64,000 bases of DNA from Diospyros lotus (taxonomy: Eukaryota; Streptophyta; Magnoliopsida; Ericales; Ebenaceae): positions 8,005,858-8,069,857 of the forward strand of contig NC_068352.1 of assembly GCF_014633365.1 (NCBI RefSeq). Direction: 5' to 3'. The translations under genes were made by a program, and so were the position numbers. Below the pieces are notes generated by a model. It did no database searches. It saw nothing but the letters and a program-made list of their open reading frames with translations, and was not told the origin of the DNA. Shown piece after piece: positions 46,951 to 59,043 of this stretch; the first letter of the stretch is position 1; each line of letters begins with the position of its first letter.

Positions 46951-47087
46951 TTCGAATAGCCCCTAATACATATATAACCTGATTCAAATAGCCCTTCTTA
47001 TTATACCTGTTTGATTCGGATGGTTTATATATATATATATATATGCCAGATATATCCAAAAAGAAAGAAATCCATTTCAGCAAACTT

Positions 47088-47425
47088 CAATCCCAATTTC
47101 GACCTCTATTCATCCCGAATATCTAAAACTTCAAAACACAAAAGTTGTATATTCTTTTCTTGTCTTTCCATAGAATCTTGAATCACCTAAATTGGATCTC
47201 AAATGAGAGAATTATGCCCAGAATACCAAACATTGTCGAAACTGTATAGTCACATTCAAATGTATCGCAATAGCAGCAACTTTAAACCCAATTTTGACCT
47301 TGATTAAGCTTGAATCTCTTAGAACTAAAAAAACAAAGTTGTATATCTTTTTCTTGTATTTCCATATCATCTTGAATCACATCAATCAAAGCTCAGACGA
47401 GAGAGTTATGCCCAGATTACGAAAT
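47088..47425 (+). repeat. Two module copies (copy B)
   Basis: Equivalent of 548-890, with AAAGTTGTATAT and GAGAGTTATGCCCAG landmarks. Confidence 0.7.
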
Positions 47426-49299
47426 AATATCAAAATTGCCCAGAATAGCCAATCCGAATAGATACACCCCAATCCGAATCACTCAAAGAAATGATATTCG
47501 ATTTAAAAAAGTTTCGAATTCAACCAAATTACTCCAATCAATTCGAATGACTTTTGATCCATCCGAATAGCACCCATATAAATACATATGCCACATGTGA
47601 ATCTGACCATGCTTCATTCTTTTAGGTATATCTCCTTGTGATGATATTCGATTTAAGATTTGTTTTATGTGTTGAAAACTAGACTTCATAGGCTTCGATT
47701 GTATGTATTATTCGAATGTTTTGGTTATGTTTTGTGCCTGTAACAACCTGATTAATTTCTACTAAGAAATTCGTAGCTTCTGTTTTCGTGTAATATTACC
47801 ACCTGGTGTTCTTTGGACTATAACTTTTTATTCCCATCTCCGAATTGAGATCCGTTTGTTGGGATGTAATCTAGACATCCTAAGATTCGTTTTGATATAT
47901 TAACCGTATTATTTGGCTTCATATTGAGTCCATAATGGCCCCGTCAATCCTGGCAAAAAATCTGGAATTTACTATTTTGAATTTCGCATTGTGGTAGTTT
48001 TTGTGGGATAACTTTTGGTGGATAATTCCAATTGTGAATTCGTTTGATATTCCAGAAACTAGAGTTCTTGAACTTAAATTTAAAAAAAAAAAATTGGGGC
48101 AATTGATCAAATATCAAATCCGAATTAGTCCTTTGAAATCACCCCAAAACAAATCTAAAATTTAAGGAATCGTTGATATGAAATTCTTTTTGGGTTGCCA
48201 TTATTTCTTATGATTGAGCCATGAGAATGAATATGAGTAATTGTATACTGGCACCAGTTAAATGAATTTAATAAAATTATAAGATGGGAAAAATAGCATA
48301 TTAAATCTATAATACTCTTTAAATGTTGAATCAAGTTTTAACCTTAAATAACATCTCCCAAAATTATCTCTGTGTTATAATTTATATCTTGAACGTGGTA
48401 AATGTTATGAAGTAAGATATGTTGAATTATTTGATGATGGTAAAATATTCGATATGGGTAAATGGTGTTGAAAGTATGAATATTGAGGAACAAGAATTTA
48501 AATGCATGTGGTTGGGAAATGCATACATGATGCATACATGTCCATGTTACTTATATATATCTTGCGCACCTATTATTTTGTGTGGAGGTAAAGGGTACCC
48601 TAGAGCATCTGGCGTGGGACGATGTGGTCATAGCCAGATAAGTTGGCTCCATATTTATTTGTGAGATTCTATTTACATGATACACTTTTGCATATGTTGA
48701 TTGATGGCTTAAGAGCCTACGAGATTTGATACTGACATTGAAATTTTATGCACATTTTCATAGTGGTACATGGTGGCGTGATATATTTAAATTTGAATTG
48801 ATAAATTCATAAATTATGAATATTGTATATAATTGTGGAGTCCTTGACTACTCTTTTTCGTGTTACCATATTCTTGGATCCTGTTCAATGTTCATTGTTC
48901 CTCGAACTTGCTAAGCCTTGTGGCTCACTTGATCTTCTTTGTCATTCCAGGTAAATGAAAGACTGTTATTAGGGGACGAGTCCAGTAGGACTACAACCTA
49001 GGGATAGTGGTGTACAGAGACGCATCCTAACTTAAAATCCCTATTAGTGTTTTGGTGAGGCTTGAAATGAAATGATTATTATTTGGATAGTTTACATTAA
49101 AGTCTTTTAGTTATTTTGTATGGCCTTCAAGCCTAAACTCATGATATATTGGAAGTGTAACTGAAACTTAATTTAGTTTCCACTGCTAGTAATGAAATGA
49201 GTTGTTTATTTTAATTCGATTTTGTTCTATATCATCTCTGTGATGACCTCCTTTCGAATATCCTATGCTAGCGGGAATATTCGAGAGTGGACCCTTACA

Positions 49300-50690
49300 G
49301 TTTCTCTTAGGTTGGGGTCTCCATCTAGGTTATTTTCATTCTCTCTTAGGTGTTTTGTACCTTGATTTGGGTTTTGAATTTTTCTTTGAAATTAATGTGG
49401 CTAAACTTTTTTCTGTTGCATTCTTTTCTACTAATAGTTTATTATTTTGAGTTTTTAATATTTTATTTTCTTCTAAAAGATTAGTTAATTGATTTTTTAA
49501 TTTATCTTCATTCTCTTTCTTGAGTTCTTATGATTTTTCTTCTAAAGACATTATTTCACCCTTTAATTTTTCATTTTCTTTGTGATTCTTCTTAATGGTT
49601 TTTACTTCTTTCTTAATATGTTGATATTTTCTGTAAGGTTTTTCATATGCCCTTTGTAATTCTTCTAACTCCATATCTTCTTTTTCTTTTTCTCTTATAG
49701 CCATGAAGCACATTTGTGCTTGTTCTTCTTTGGATTGAGATGAATCATCGGCATCCCATGACGAAAAAGTATGTTTCTTTGATTTTTTAAATTTTTTCTT
49801 TACTACTTTCTTCTCTTTCTTATCTTCTAGGAAATCAAATTGCATATACCCACTCTTTTTACATTTAAACCAAGTAAGAGGTATTTTTCTATGCTTATTT
49901 TCTCTTTTTCTCATTATTCTAGTAAAAGCTTTTGATAGAAGAGTTGTTTCATCCTCTTCTTTTTCTTCACTAGATTTGGTTTCTTCATTTGCTTTTAAGA
50001 CTAAGGTCTTCTTGCCTTTAGTATCTTCATTAGTCTTATTTAATATTAGACTGTGTTTGATTGCACACATTTACTATAGAAAATGTGCAATTATTACATA
50101 TATTTTCTATGGAAGCAATCAAACACTCTTAATTTTCTATGAAAAATATAAGTATGGTACAAGCATTTAAAACTTCTTTCCATGGAATTCATTTTTCAAG
50201 GAGGTGGGGTGATTTTTGTTTTCTAGACAATCATTACCTAGAATTAAATTCTAGGTAATGCAATCAAACACACCTTTAATTCTTGATTTAGAAGTGTTCC
50301 TATTAATTCTTCCATTTTTAATTTTTTTAAATTTTTAGCTTGAAAAATAGCAGTCACTAAAGGCTGTCAATCTGCTGTTAGAGATCTAAAAATTTTCTTA
50401 ATTTGATTTTCTTCTGAAATAATTTTTCCTAGCATTTTAAGATTGTTTATAATCTTTTGGAATCTACCATTCATAGCACAAATATTTTCATTTTGAAGTA
50501 GTTTAAATTCTTCATATTGGGACATTAAGAGATTAGTTTTAATATCCTTTACTTGATCAGTATCTTCATATACTACTTCTAATTTTTCCCAAATTCCATG
50601 TGATGTAGAACAAGTAGATAATTTTTCATATTCACTAGGAATGATTGAATAAAAACTTATGTATTTAGCTTTATGATCCATTTGGTGTTT
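49300..50690 (-). pseudogene. SIRE-like copia gag, copy B (broken)
   Basis: Block 50681-50367 is the UBN2-type domain (DHKAKYISFYS, STSHGIWEKLE). After the MITE (50049-50274), one open frame (50070-49528) joins the knuckle region to the coiled coil, where copy A has a frameshift. The knuckle reads WFKCKKSGYMQFDF: three of the four zinc ligands that copy A retains are replaced. A stop at 49528 follows EEKS. Cut at 49300 by the family-1 solo LTR, with pol continuing at 43146. Confidence 0.86.
50049..50274. mobile_element. MITE inside SIRE gag (copy B)
   Basis: Same element as 3541-3765, with GTGTTTGATTGC and GCAATCAAACAC ends and internal palindrome TACCTAGAATTAAATTCTAG. Confidence 0.7.
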
Positions 50691-50948
50691 TTTAATGTCT
50701 TTTTCATTCGAATCCTTTTCTTCAATTTAGATGTAACAAAGACATCTCTAACTATTTCCCACAAATAATAGTCTATTGAAAATAAATATGACTACATCCT
50801 CATTTTTCAATAAGCAAAATTTGTGCCATCAAATAATAGTGGTCTAGAGGATGAGGGTCATTCGGCTATAACTTAGTTGGCAAATGAAGCCATCTAAATT
50901 TCTTCTAAGTTAAAGTATAAACTAAGGGTTTAACTATTTTAGAAGTCT

Positions 50949-50961
50949 GCTCTGATACCAA
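50949..50961 (-). other. Primer-binding site, SIRE copy B
   Basis: The minus strand reads TTGGTATCAGAGC, a perfect 13-base initiator-Met site next to the LTR end at 50963. Confidence 0.9.
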
Positions 50962-50962
50962 T

Positions 50963-53738
50963 TGTTGGTCCCTTAGGGTACGGCTACTCAAGAGGTGTGA
51001 ATTGAGTAATTAAATTTTTTTTCTTTTTAATAAATATTCTTGATTAATAATTTTATTTGAAAATATTTATTTGATAAATATAATAAATTATATTTGAGAT
51101 TAACAATTAATGCAAGCCACAAGATATAACAAAAATAAATAAAATGAGACACAAGACAATTTATAGTGGTTCGGTGTTTCCACACACATATCTAGTCCAT
51201 TCTCCCAAGGTCTAACCACCATCGGGATTCCACTAAATCAAATCGCCAAGGTTTTCACACTAGCTCACCTTGAAAACTAGATACACACTTAAATTACAAC
51301 GGGTTCTAAACAACAATTACACCAAGGTTTCCACCCTACCTTATCTTAGAAACTAGATACATCTAGATTTTAATGGTTCTAGGAAACCTATACAATCCTA
51401 TAAATGTTTACAAATAATTTGTCCACACTTGGACACAAATAGGCAATTAAGCACAAAAATATATAAAATAATAATATTTAAATAAATAAATAAATTTAGT
51501 AACCTTGAAGAAATTTGGAGTAGACCCAAAAATCTTTTCTCCTATTGCCTTGTGGCTCTTCAATTGATGTGCAATAATGTTTTGTGAACTTTGAATTGCT
51601 TGGATGAAAGATTGAGAGTATTTGGGATCTTTCAGATGCTGTAGATTTGCAATAGAAGCACTTGGTATCTCAAAAATGAGATTGTAGGGGTATTTATAGG
51701 CATTTTGGACACTTTTTCAACGATAACAAATCTAACTGTTATAGGCAGGAAAGCTTAGAATTATAATTTAAAATTAATATGTGCACTTATACAACCAATG
51801 AGACTTGTAAATCAAGCGTAAGGAAAAGCTTAGGTTGGCTTGAGGTTGTGAGTTTGAATCAAGGGGAATGCGTCTAATTGATAAATTCTTTTTTCAAATA
51901 CATATACTATAAAAATATTTTATAAATTAATCTAAATATTTTTTAAAAAATATTTTTAATAAAAAAAATAATATTTTTGATAATACATATGCTATAAAAT
52001 ATTTAATAAATTAATCTTAATTTTTTTTAATAGAAAATAATATTTTTGATAACACATGCTATGAAAATATTTTATAAATTAATCTAAAATTATTAAAAAA
52101 TATTTTTAATAAAAAATAATATTTTTGGCAATGCATATGTTATGAAAAAAATATTTTATAAGTTAATCAAAAATAATTCGATACTATAATTAATATATTT
52201 AAGAAAAATATTCTTTTTGTTAATCACAAAAAATACTATAATTAAAAAAATTATCTTTTTATTAATCACCAAAAATACTATAATTTATATCTTAAAAAAA
52301 AATTTGTTCATCATCAAAACTTAATTAATATGATAAATTGACTCAACAAGCTCCCGGAAGTTGAGAAACTCTTTATGACCGTGAGGTCACTTAGGATCGA
52401 GAAACCTCTCAGTCATCACTTGGTACTTTTTCACTTGCTTTTTACTTGGCTTGGTCTTCTTGACTGTGTTATTTAATTGCCTTGTTTATTCGTGGATTGC
52501 ACTTGAAGTGACCATGAATTGCACACAGATATTGAATTAATTATTGTTGACTGTGTGGCCCCTCGATCATGGGAGATGGAAGATGCTTGCTACTTGAGTG
52601 AACCGCTTGCCCGTTCTGTGAGAATCCAATGGTCGCCCTCTCCTCCAAATCCCTTCTCCAATTGCCAATTATTCTATTATATATGTGTGCCTCCTTTGTT
52701 CTCCAATTTCATCTCCTAATATAATATTATATATTATATATGCCACCTCCAATTCTCCCCTAAGTCAATCTTCAATTGTGGCTTTCATGTGTATTGCTTC
52801 ACGTGTATTGCTCCAATTGTTTAATTTTATATTATATTGTGTTTGTTGTTTGTTCGATCTAGGCGTGTGACTTTTAGCTCATCTGGATATGCACTTGATG
52901 TTGACTCGTAGATTTTGACACGGATCTATCACTTGGGTCTGCTCCATATTCGAATTATTTGCTGTTTGCAGGGCATATCAATTCTAAAATTGAAAAATAT
53001 GTGGAGACTTATATCTGTGTACAAACCTAAGTGAATAAATAATATTACACATTGATTAACAAAATCCTTGTAATCATTCATTCATTCACAACAATTCAAT
53101 TATATTGAATCAGCCCGTAATCACCTTGTTCAATTTCATTGAACCTGTTGGCATACTTAGAAGCAAATTCAAAAACATTTTTCGTGTTTGTGCAAAATGT
53201 GCCACTTTTTGGACTCATGACATCACATGTCACCTCTCTTTTAGTTTAAGCCATCCAATGTAATCACATTACATATAGGTCAATATCTAAGAAATGGACA
53301 ATTGGCAATCAAACAAGATGAATCGATCAACTGTTCTTCCCTTGTGGTGCTGGACTGGTCAACTGTCTCTAAGATAGTCAACTTATCCTCCCACTAAAAG
53401 AATCAATCGACAACCTCTTCATGGCGGTTAATTATTTGTAGCTGGTAAGGCACAACTGGTCGATTGGACTCTAGAATCGGTCAACCGAAGCTGGGTTACT
53501 GAGAGTGGTCAACCAGGCTTCACAAGCCAGTCAACCAGGTTATCTCTCGGGCACCAGACCAGTCGACTATTTGGACAAAACGGTCGACACTCACTCCTAA
53601 CCTGCTTCAAAACAAAATGTTACAATGGTTCAAAACATACACAAAATGCACTAAACACATGCATAGGATGAAAATACCAAGCCGAGTCTTTAATACCACA
53701 AAAAGATATGCACATGTGGTCGAGGCCAAAAACCAACA
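50963..53738 (-). mobile_element. SIRE-like 5' LTR, copy B (uninterrupted)
   Basis: TGTTGGTCC to ACCAACA, 2776 bp. Intact equivalent of the three copy-A segments; it shows the empty sites for the family-3 LTR (near 51497) and the Tork-like element (near 52400). The GTC(A/G)AC array lies at 53325-53590. Outer boundary inferred from the 7-bp inverted ends. Confidence 0.75.
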
Positions 53739-54101
53739 TTTTGTGGATAAATGCAAAGGTCATAGGTTTTAAAACATTTTCAAAATCAAAACAAATAGCA
53801 GAAGCAAAAATAACCCTTGCAAGACTCAGTATAAGTCATCCATATGCATAAAATAGAAAACCAACTATAGAGGGTTTCAGATATACCTCCACAGATGATG
53901 TTGTAATAGTCGGTTGTCCACAAAAAAGCTCCAAGCTACTCCCACGAACCTACAAGCTAGGTGACTAGCTTGTCTCCTCAAACGTAGAGGTCTAGTCTGT
54001 CCATGCCCAAGCTGCAACCGAACCCTTCCTTGGAGCTGTGCTATGACCCTTTCGAAAAATGTGATTCAAAGCTGGTTGGGCTCTAAAGGCTACAAGATTG
54101 T
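53739..54101 (-). mobile_element. Copia LTR R-U5 fragment (copy B)
   Basis: Equivalent of 26098-26462; noncoding. Confidence 0.5.
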
Positions 54102-55020
54102 TGTTGCACCTTTTTGTATATTAGTTTTGATGATGAAAAATATATATTAAGCTTAATCCCTAAGTCATGAGTCAAGGTTGTGGTTTTCAACATATATCAA
54201 TTTCAATATTATTTTGTGAAAATGAAAACCAAATAAATTCCAAGTATCAAGGTTTGCAAAACCTTATTTTTTCTAAGTTAGGAAGGTTAGCATCCTATAT
54301 GGAAACATATAAGAAAATGTTTTCTTTTTAGAAAACTATCTCCCGGCATTTTGATAGCTAACATTCATTGGTGTTAAAACGATTTTTAACGAATTTTTCA
54401 AGAAATAAAAAAAATATATTTTGGAGGTGGTAAAATCGCAAAATCCTGAGTTTGTACTAAAACCAAAATTCTATTTTTTTTATTGTTATGAATTTTGAAT
54501 TTTTTAATATTTTTATTAAATCCAAATAGGAGGTACTTGCTTATTTACATTTATGTATTAAAGTAAATGAAATATAAAATAGAAATAAGAGAAAATGTAG
54601 ACATTTACTTGTGATGTATACATGCTATGGATTGTGCTTTCAAGCAAATCCTTTTGAAACTCTGTCCAATTTTTGTACATGTTTCGAAACCCCTTTGAAA
54701 AGATTTTCATGTTTTTTAAAGTGTGTATGCTATTTCGAAACATCTATGTATTAGCATTTGTTTCAGGTTTTGAACTATGTTTTGAAACCTATATATCATG
54801 TTTCGAAACCTCATTTCTAGAAAGGTATGTTTCGAAACCTCTGACATTCTGTCAAGAGATCATTTAAAAATCAAGATGCATTTGTTTTGCAATTTGTTTT
54901 TATCAAAATCATTTGTCTAATGCTTTCTCCATGCTCTAAGGATTTAAATTCAAATTTGAATTGGAGATCATTATTAATCATTGTGGGCATAAGACCTTGT
55001 CTCCCACTCAATGCTGCCTC
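54102..55020 (+). mobile_element. SIRE-type LTR fragment with TTTCGAAA array (copy B)
   Basis: TGTTGCACCTTTTTGTATAT start. More of its TTTCGAAA motifs are intact than in copy A (54680-54840), where several read TTTTGAAA. Confidence 0.6.
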
Positions 55021-55760
55021 CACTACAAGAAAAATGTATTTTAGCGACGGAATTATTCCTTCGCTAATTAGCAACGGATGGCGACTGAATTTCCGTCGCT
55101 AATTTTTAAAATATTTTTTTAATTTAGCAACGGAATTAGCGACGAAAAACCCGTCACTAAATTTAGCGATGGAATTAGCAATGGAAATCCCGTCGCTAAA
55201 AATAAAAAATATTAAATACAAAAAATTAAAATTTAGCGAAAGGCTCAACCCCGTCGCTAAAAAATAAAAAATATTAAATAAAAAAAATTAAAATTTAGCG
55301 ACGAGCTCAACCCTGTAGCTAAAAAATAAAAATAAATTAAATAAATAATTCAAATTTAGCGACGGGGTCAACCCATTGCTAAAAAATAAAAAAATTAAAT
55401 TAAAATTTAGCGATGAGGCAAATCCCGTAGCTAAAAAATAAAAAAATAAATAAAAAATAAAATTTAGATAAAAAGAATTCAAATAAAATTAAAAAAAAAT
55501 AGCGATAGGATCAACCCTGTCACTAAAAAATAAAAATAAATAAATAAATTAATTAAAATTTAGTTTTATTTTTAAGGACGCGGTCAACCCCTTCGCTAAA
55601 AAATAAAAGAAAATTAAATAAAGAGTTAAAATTTAGTGACGGGGTGACCCCGTCACTAAAAAATAAAAAACAAGTATAAAATTAAAAATTTTACATTTAA
55701 ACATATCATAATAATTTTTACTAACATTAATACTAGTAAAAATTAAACTAATAATTTTTA
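55021..55760 (+). mobile_element. CACTA transposon end (copy B)
   Basis: CACTACAAGAAAAATG with subterminal TTTAGCGACGG repeats; same one-ended structure as 27413-28150. Confidence 0.82.
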
Positions 55761-55771
55761 AACTTATTCAA

Positions 55772-56640
55772 TAAATTCTCCATGAAGGATCTAGAAGATG
55801 TGACTTATATTTTGGGAATTCGCATCTATAGAGATAGAGTGAGAAAATTAATAGGTGTCTCCCAGGTCTCTTCGATAGTCTTGGGAGACATACCCTTAGA
55901 GAGTTGAACACCACGCTTAAAAGGTATAAAACCCTTCTTGAAATTCTCCATATGAAACCTCTTTAGCATATGTACTAGTTTTGATATCGCATATGCTATG
56001 AGTGTCATGAGCAAGTATTAGTCCGATCCAGGTTTGGAACACTAGACAGTAGTAAAGTAAGTACTTGAGAAGGACTAAGGATTTGTTACTAGTGTATGGA
56101 GAAGGTGATCTCTATGTTAACTGGTTCACAAATTCAGATTTTCGTTATTATATGGACGATAGAAAGTCTACATCTGGGTTTGTGTTTGTCTGTAATGGTG
56201 GGACAGTTAGTTGGAAGAGTTCTAAGCAAGAAATTACTGCAGACTCCACTACGGAAGCTAAATATGTTGCAGCATGTAATGGGGCAAGGGAAGCTATTTG
56301 GATTAGGAAGTTCCTTGCTGAACTCGAGGTGTTTTTTTCCATTGAGTTGTTGATATCTCTATATTACGAAAACAATGAGACTATTGCACAGGTTAGGGAA
56401 TCCAGGTCTCACTAGAAATCCAAACACATAGAGCGATGCTTCCATTTGATCTAAGAGATCATGGCCTCGTGGAGACATACAAATGCAAAGGATTGTGTCA
56501 TTGGAGAATTTCGCGAACCCATTAACTAAAGCACTATCGCAGGCTCACCTTGATCGCCACATCCAAAGGATGGGTATTAGATACTAGGAGAATTTGGAAT
56601 AGGTACCTGTGATCTGTAAATCAACATTAGCGCAAGTGGA
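55772..56640 (+). pseudogene. Copia RT/RNase H fragment with internal inversion (copy B)
   Basis: Same gene piece as 28159-29020: FSMKDLEDVTYILGIRIYRD on plus, then about 55854-55984 readable only on minus (MLKRFHMENFKKGF), then plus DIAYAMSVMSKY and the open frame 56065-56415 with SWKSSKQEITADSTTEAKY. Only four differences from copy A over about 360 bp. The C-terminus is decayed. Confidence 0.85.
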
Positions 56641-56644
56641 AGAT

Positions 56645-56794
56645 TGTTAGTGTTAGTGCCCTTAAGTCTGGATTTAGATGACATCTAATAGTTGTATTAT
56701 GGGACTAATTTTGTAAATCTTGCAAATATTATAAAATATGTTTTCATATTTTAAGGTCATATCTTCATTCATACATCTCCAATATATATATATA
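56645..56794 (+). mobile_element. 3' LTR of the plus-oriented copia, segment 1 (copy B)
   Basis: TGTTAGTGTTAGTGCCC after GTGGAAGAT. Ends ATATA (56790-56794), the target duplication of Cassandra. Confidence 0.75.
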
Positions 56795-57439
56795 CGTAAT
56801 ACCCCGGGAGCCCAGAAGAGGATAGTATATATCGAGGATAAGTAAGGAAAGAAACAACACCAACTGGATACCTTTTGGGCTGAATGTGGGCAAAGAACTC
56901 CTGAGTTAAGGGTGCTTGAGTTGGGGAAGCTCAAGGATGGGTGACCCCTAGGAAGTTCACGTAGGCCCATCAGGGTAAGTTGTTCCGGTCCTTCCTATCA
57001 CTTGATGCGGGATGTTACAGGTGGTATCAGAGCTGACCCTTGGAGAAGGCGGTCCAATGAGGGCAGGGAGTGGCGCCGGAGTGTGAGGCCTGATTAAGGA
57101 GTGGCTCCTGGCAGGCTTCTAGGATGGCAGCCTCCAAAGGGGATAAGGTCTGGGACCAGTTGTAAGGTCGCATGACGAGGATGTCATGTGCTCAACCGAG
57201 GGGGGGGGAAGAATGTAATACCCCGAGAGCCCAGAAGAGAATAGTATATATCGAGGATAAGTAAGGAAGGAAACAACACCAACTGGATAACTTTCGGGCT
57301 AAATGTAGGTAAAGAACTCCCGAGTTAAGCGTGCTTGAATTGGGAAAGCTCAATGATGGGTGACCCCTTGGGAAGTTCGCGTAGGGCCATCAGGGTAAGT
57401 TGTTCCAGTCCTTCGTAACGCTTGATGCGGGATGTTACA
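56795..57439 (+). mobile_element. Cassandra TRIM element (copy B)
   Basis: LTRs 56795-57019 and 57214-57439, flanked by ATATA on both sides. The primer site GGTGGTATCAGAGC (57020-57033) is intact here. The 5S-like tracts GTTAAGCGTGCTTGA and GGATGGGTGACCCC are present. 645 bp in all. Some decay in the first LTR (starts CGTAAT, not TGTAAT). Confidence 0.94.
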
Positions 57440-58544
57440 ATATATATATATATATATATGAATGAGCCCTTAGATTTCTTGATGAAAGTCTTATTCTTAA
57501 ATGTTAAGAATATGTGACAACGATCTTCGGATTAAAAATTTCTTAAAGTGATTCTCAGTCCCTTGGATTTCTCAGAAAAAGGGTTATGATTAATCTATTA
57601 TGGACTGGTACATGAGTTTTTACCTTTGATTAGTATGAAATATTAATGATAAAGGATGGTGAGTCACATACTATAATCCATGAAATGGATATAGTAGACA
57701 TGTGGGTAAATGTTAGTTGAACATTTACTAAATGTGATGCAAGTGATATATCACATGGCTGAGAGGATCTATGATCTATCACTGGCTCAATTGTGTTATT
57801 GGTCTTTAGATTGGAGGTAACACAATTATCTTGTATGTTGGTATCTAAGATTTGGCATTGCTAAGAACCGCCAGGTTACCTCGGTGGGAGATGCATTGTG
57901 TGGCCTCTGTGCAGTAACGTATGGAGGCAAGTGATTGCTTTTGAGATCCATTGACCTTCAGCGTGAGGTGAACATCCTATGCGATCAATGGTGGTTGTGG
58001 TTATATAAACCCCTAGCCAGGGTGCACATGATTGGAAAGGTGTTTTCAATGTAGGAAAGAGTTTCGATGTGTCAACTCGATCACACCACACCAGATCTTG
58101 CCATAGCTATCGAGATAATGAGTTTGATAAGTACACGACTCTTACTCGATCAGGATGTTAATTGATGGAGGGATTATAGTACACAGGAATTGAAAGCCCA
58201 AATAGGTTCTCTTGAAGTATGACTTTATTACTAGTAGGATCGCCCTAGCATAATGCTAGTTGTCACTCAGGGTCTTTCGAGGTACATCGGGGAGATGAAG
58301 AGATCTTCATTATAGACCAAAGTGTTTGATGTTTCCTGGTTGCTGCTTAGTGGTGAACTAAAAGGTCACATGCATATCCGAGTGTAATGGATGACTGAGG
58401 GATTAAAGTTGTAATCATTATTAAGACTTAATGATGGCACTGTTAAGTTTTAATGGATCAGATTCAAATTAAATGGATCAATTGTGAAGAGTTGGCAGGC
58501 AAGCTGTTAAGAGTTACCCTAGTTTCATTATGAGATAGTGAAAG
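57440..58544 (+). mobile_element. 3' LTR of the plus-oriented copia, segment 2 (copy B)
   Basis: Aligns with 29832-30936. Noncoding. Ends GAAAG (58540-58544). Confidence 0.65.
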
Positions 58545-59043
58545 TGTAGAGACCCGTAAAACGTAATTTAATTTAATTTTTTGGTTATTGTGTTAATTTA
58601 ATTTAAATAGAGTAATAATTTATCTTGTTGGCACTAATAATAATAATTTAGGATGTTTTTAGGAAATAAGAAATTAGGGTAATTAATTATTTTTATTCTA
58701 GAATATTTATGGGAATAGGAAAAAAATTGAAATAAATTAAATTGTGAGATTTTTAGGAGTTTCGGGTGTTAGTGTAAATATTAAAGAGGGCTAGAGTGTG
58801 AATTTCAAAAGATGGGGGGCGCTAGTGTGATTTTCATAAAAGGGACCAGGGGGTCCCTTTAAATTTAATGGGCTACGCTATATGATTGAAAGAGCTGGCT
58901 GGCGCAGGTGGCATGCGGGCGTGGGGGCGGGCGAGGTCGCGGGTTCGATCCGTGAGGTGCACGCATGAGGCCGAGAATTTGGCTGATTTTTAATCAGCCT
59001 TAGGCGTTCCAAAACGATGTCGTTTTGGGCTTAAGGCGGTGAC
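58545..59043 (+). mobile_element. Family-4 solo LTR copy B, segment 1
   Basis: TGTAGAGACCC start, aligned with 30937. Interrupted at 59044; the left flank GTGAC is one mismatch from the right flank GTGGC. Confidence 0.9.

Larger units (their letters stand above)
46677..49299 (+). mobile_element. Family-1 solo LTR copy B, segment 2
   Basis: Aligns with 113-2789 of copy A throughout and ends GGACCCTTACA. Repeats the ATTCGAAT tandem units (46744-46950) and both module copies (47088-47425). Net LTR length about 3.67 kb. Confidence 0.9.
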
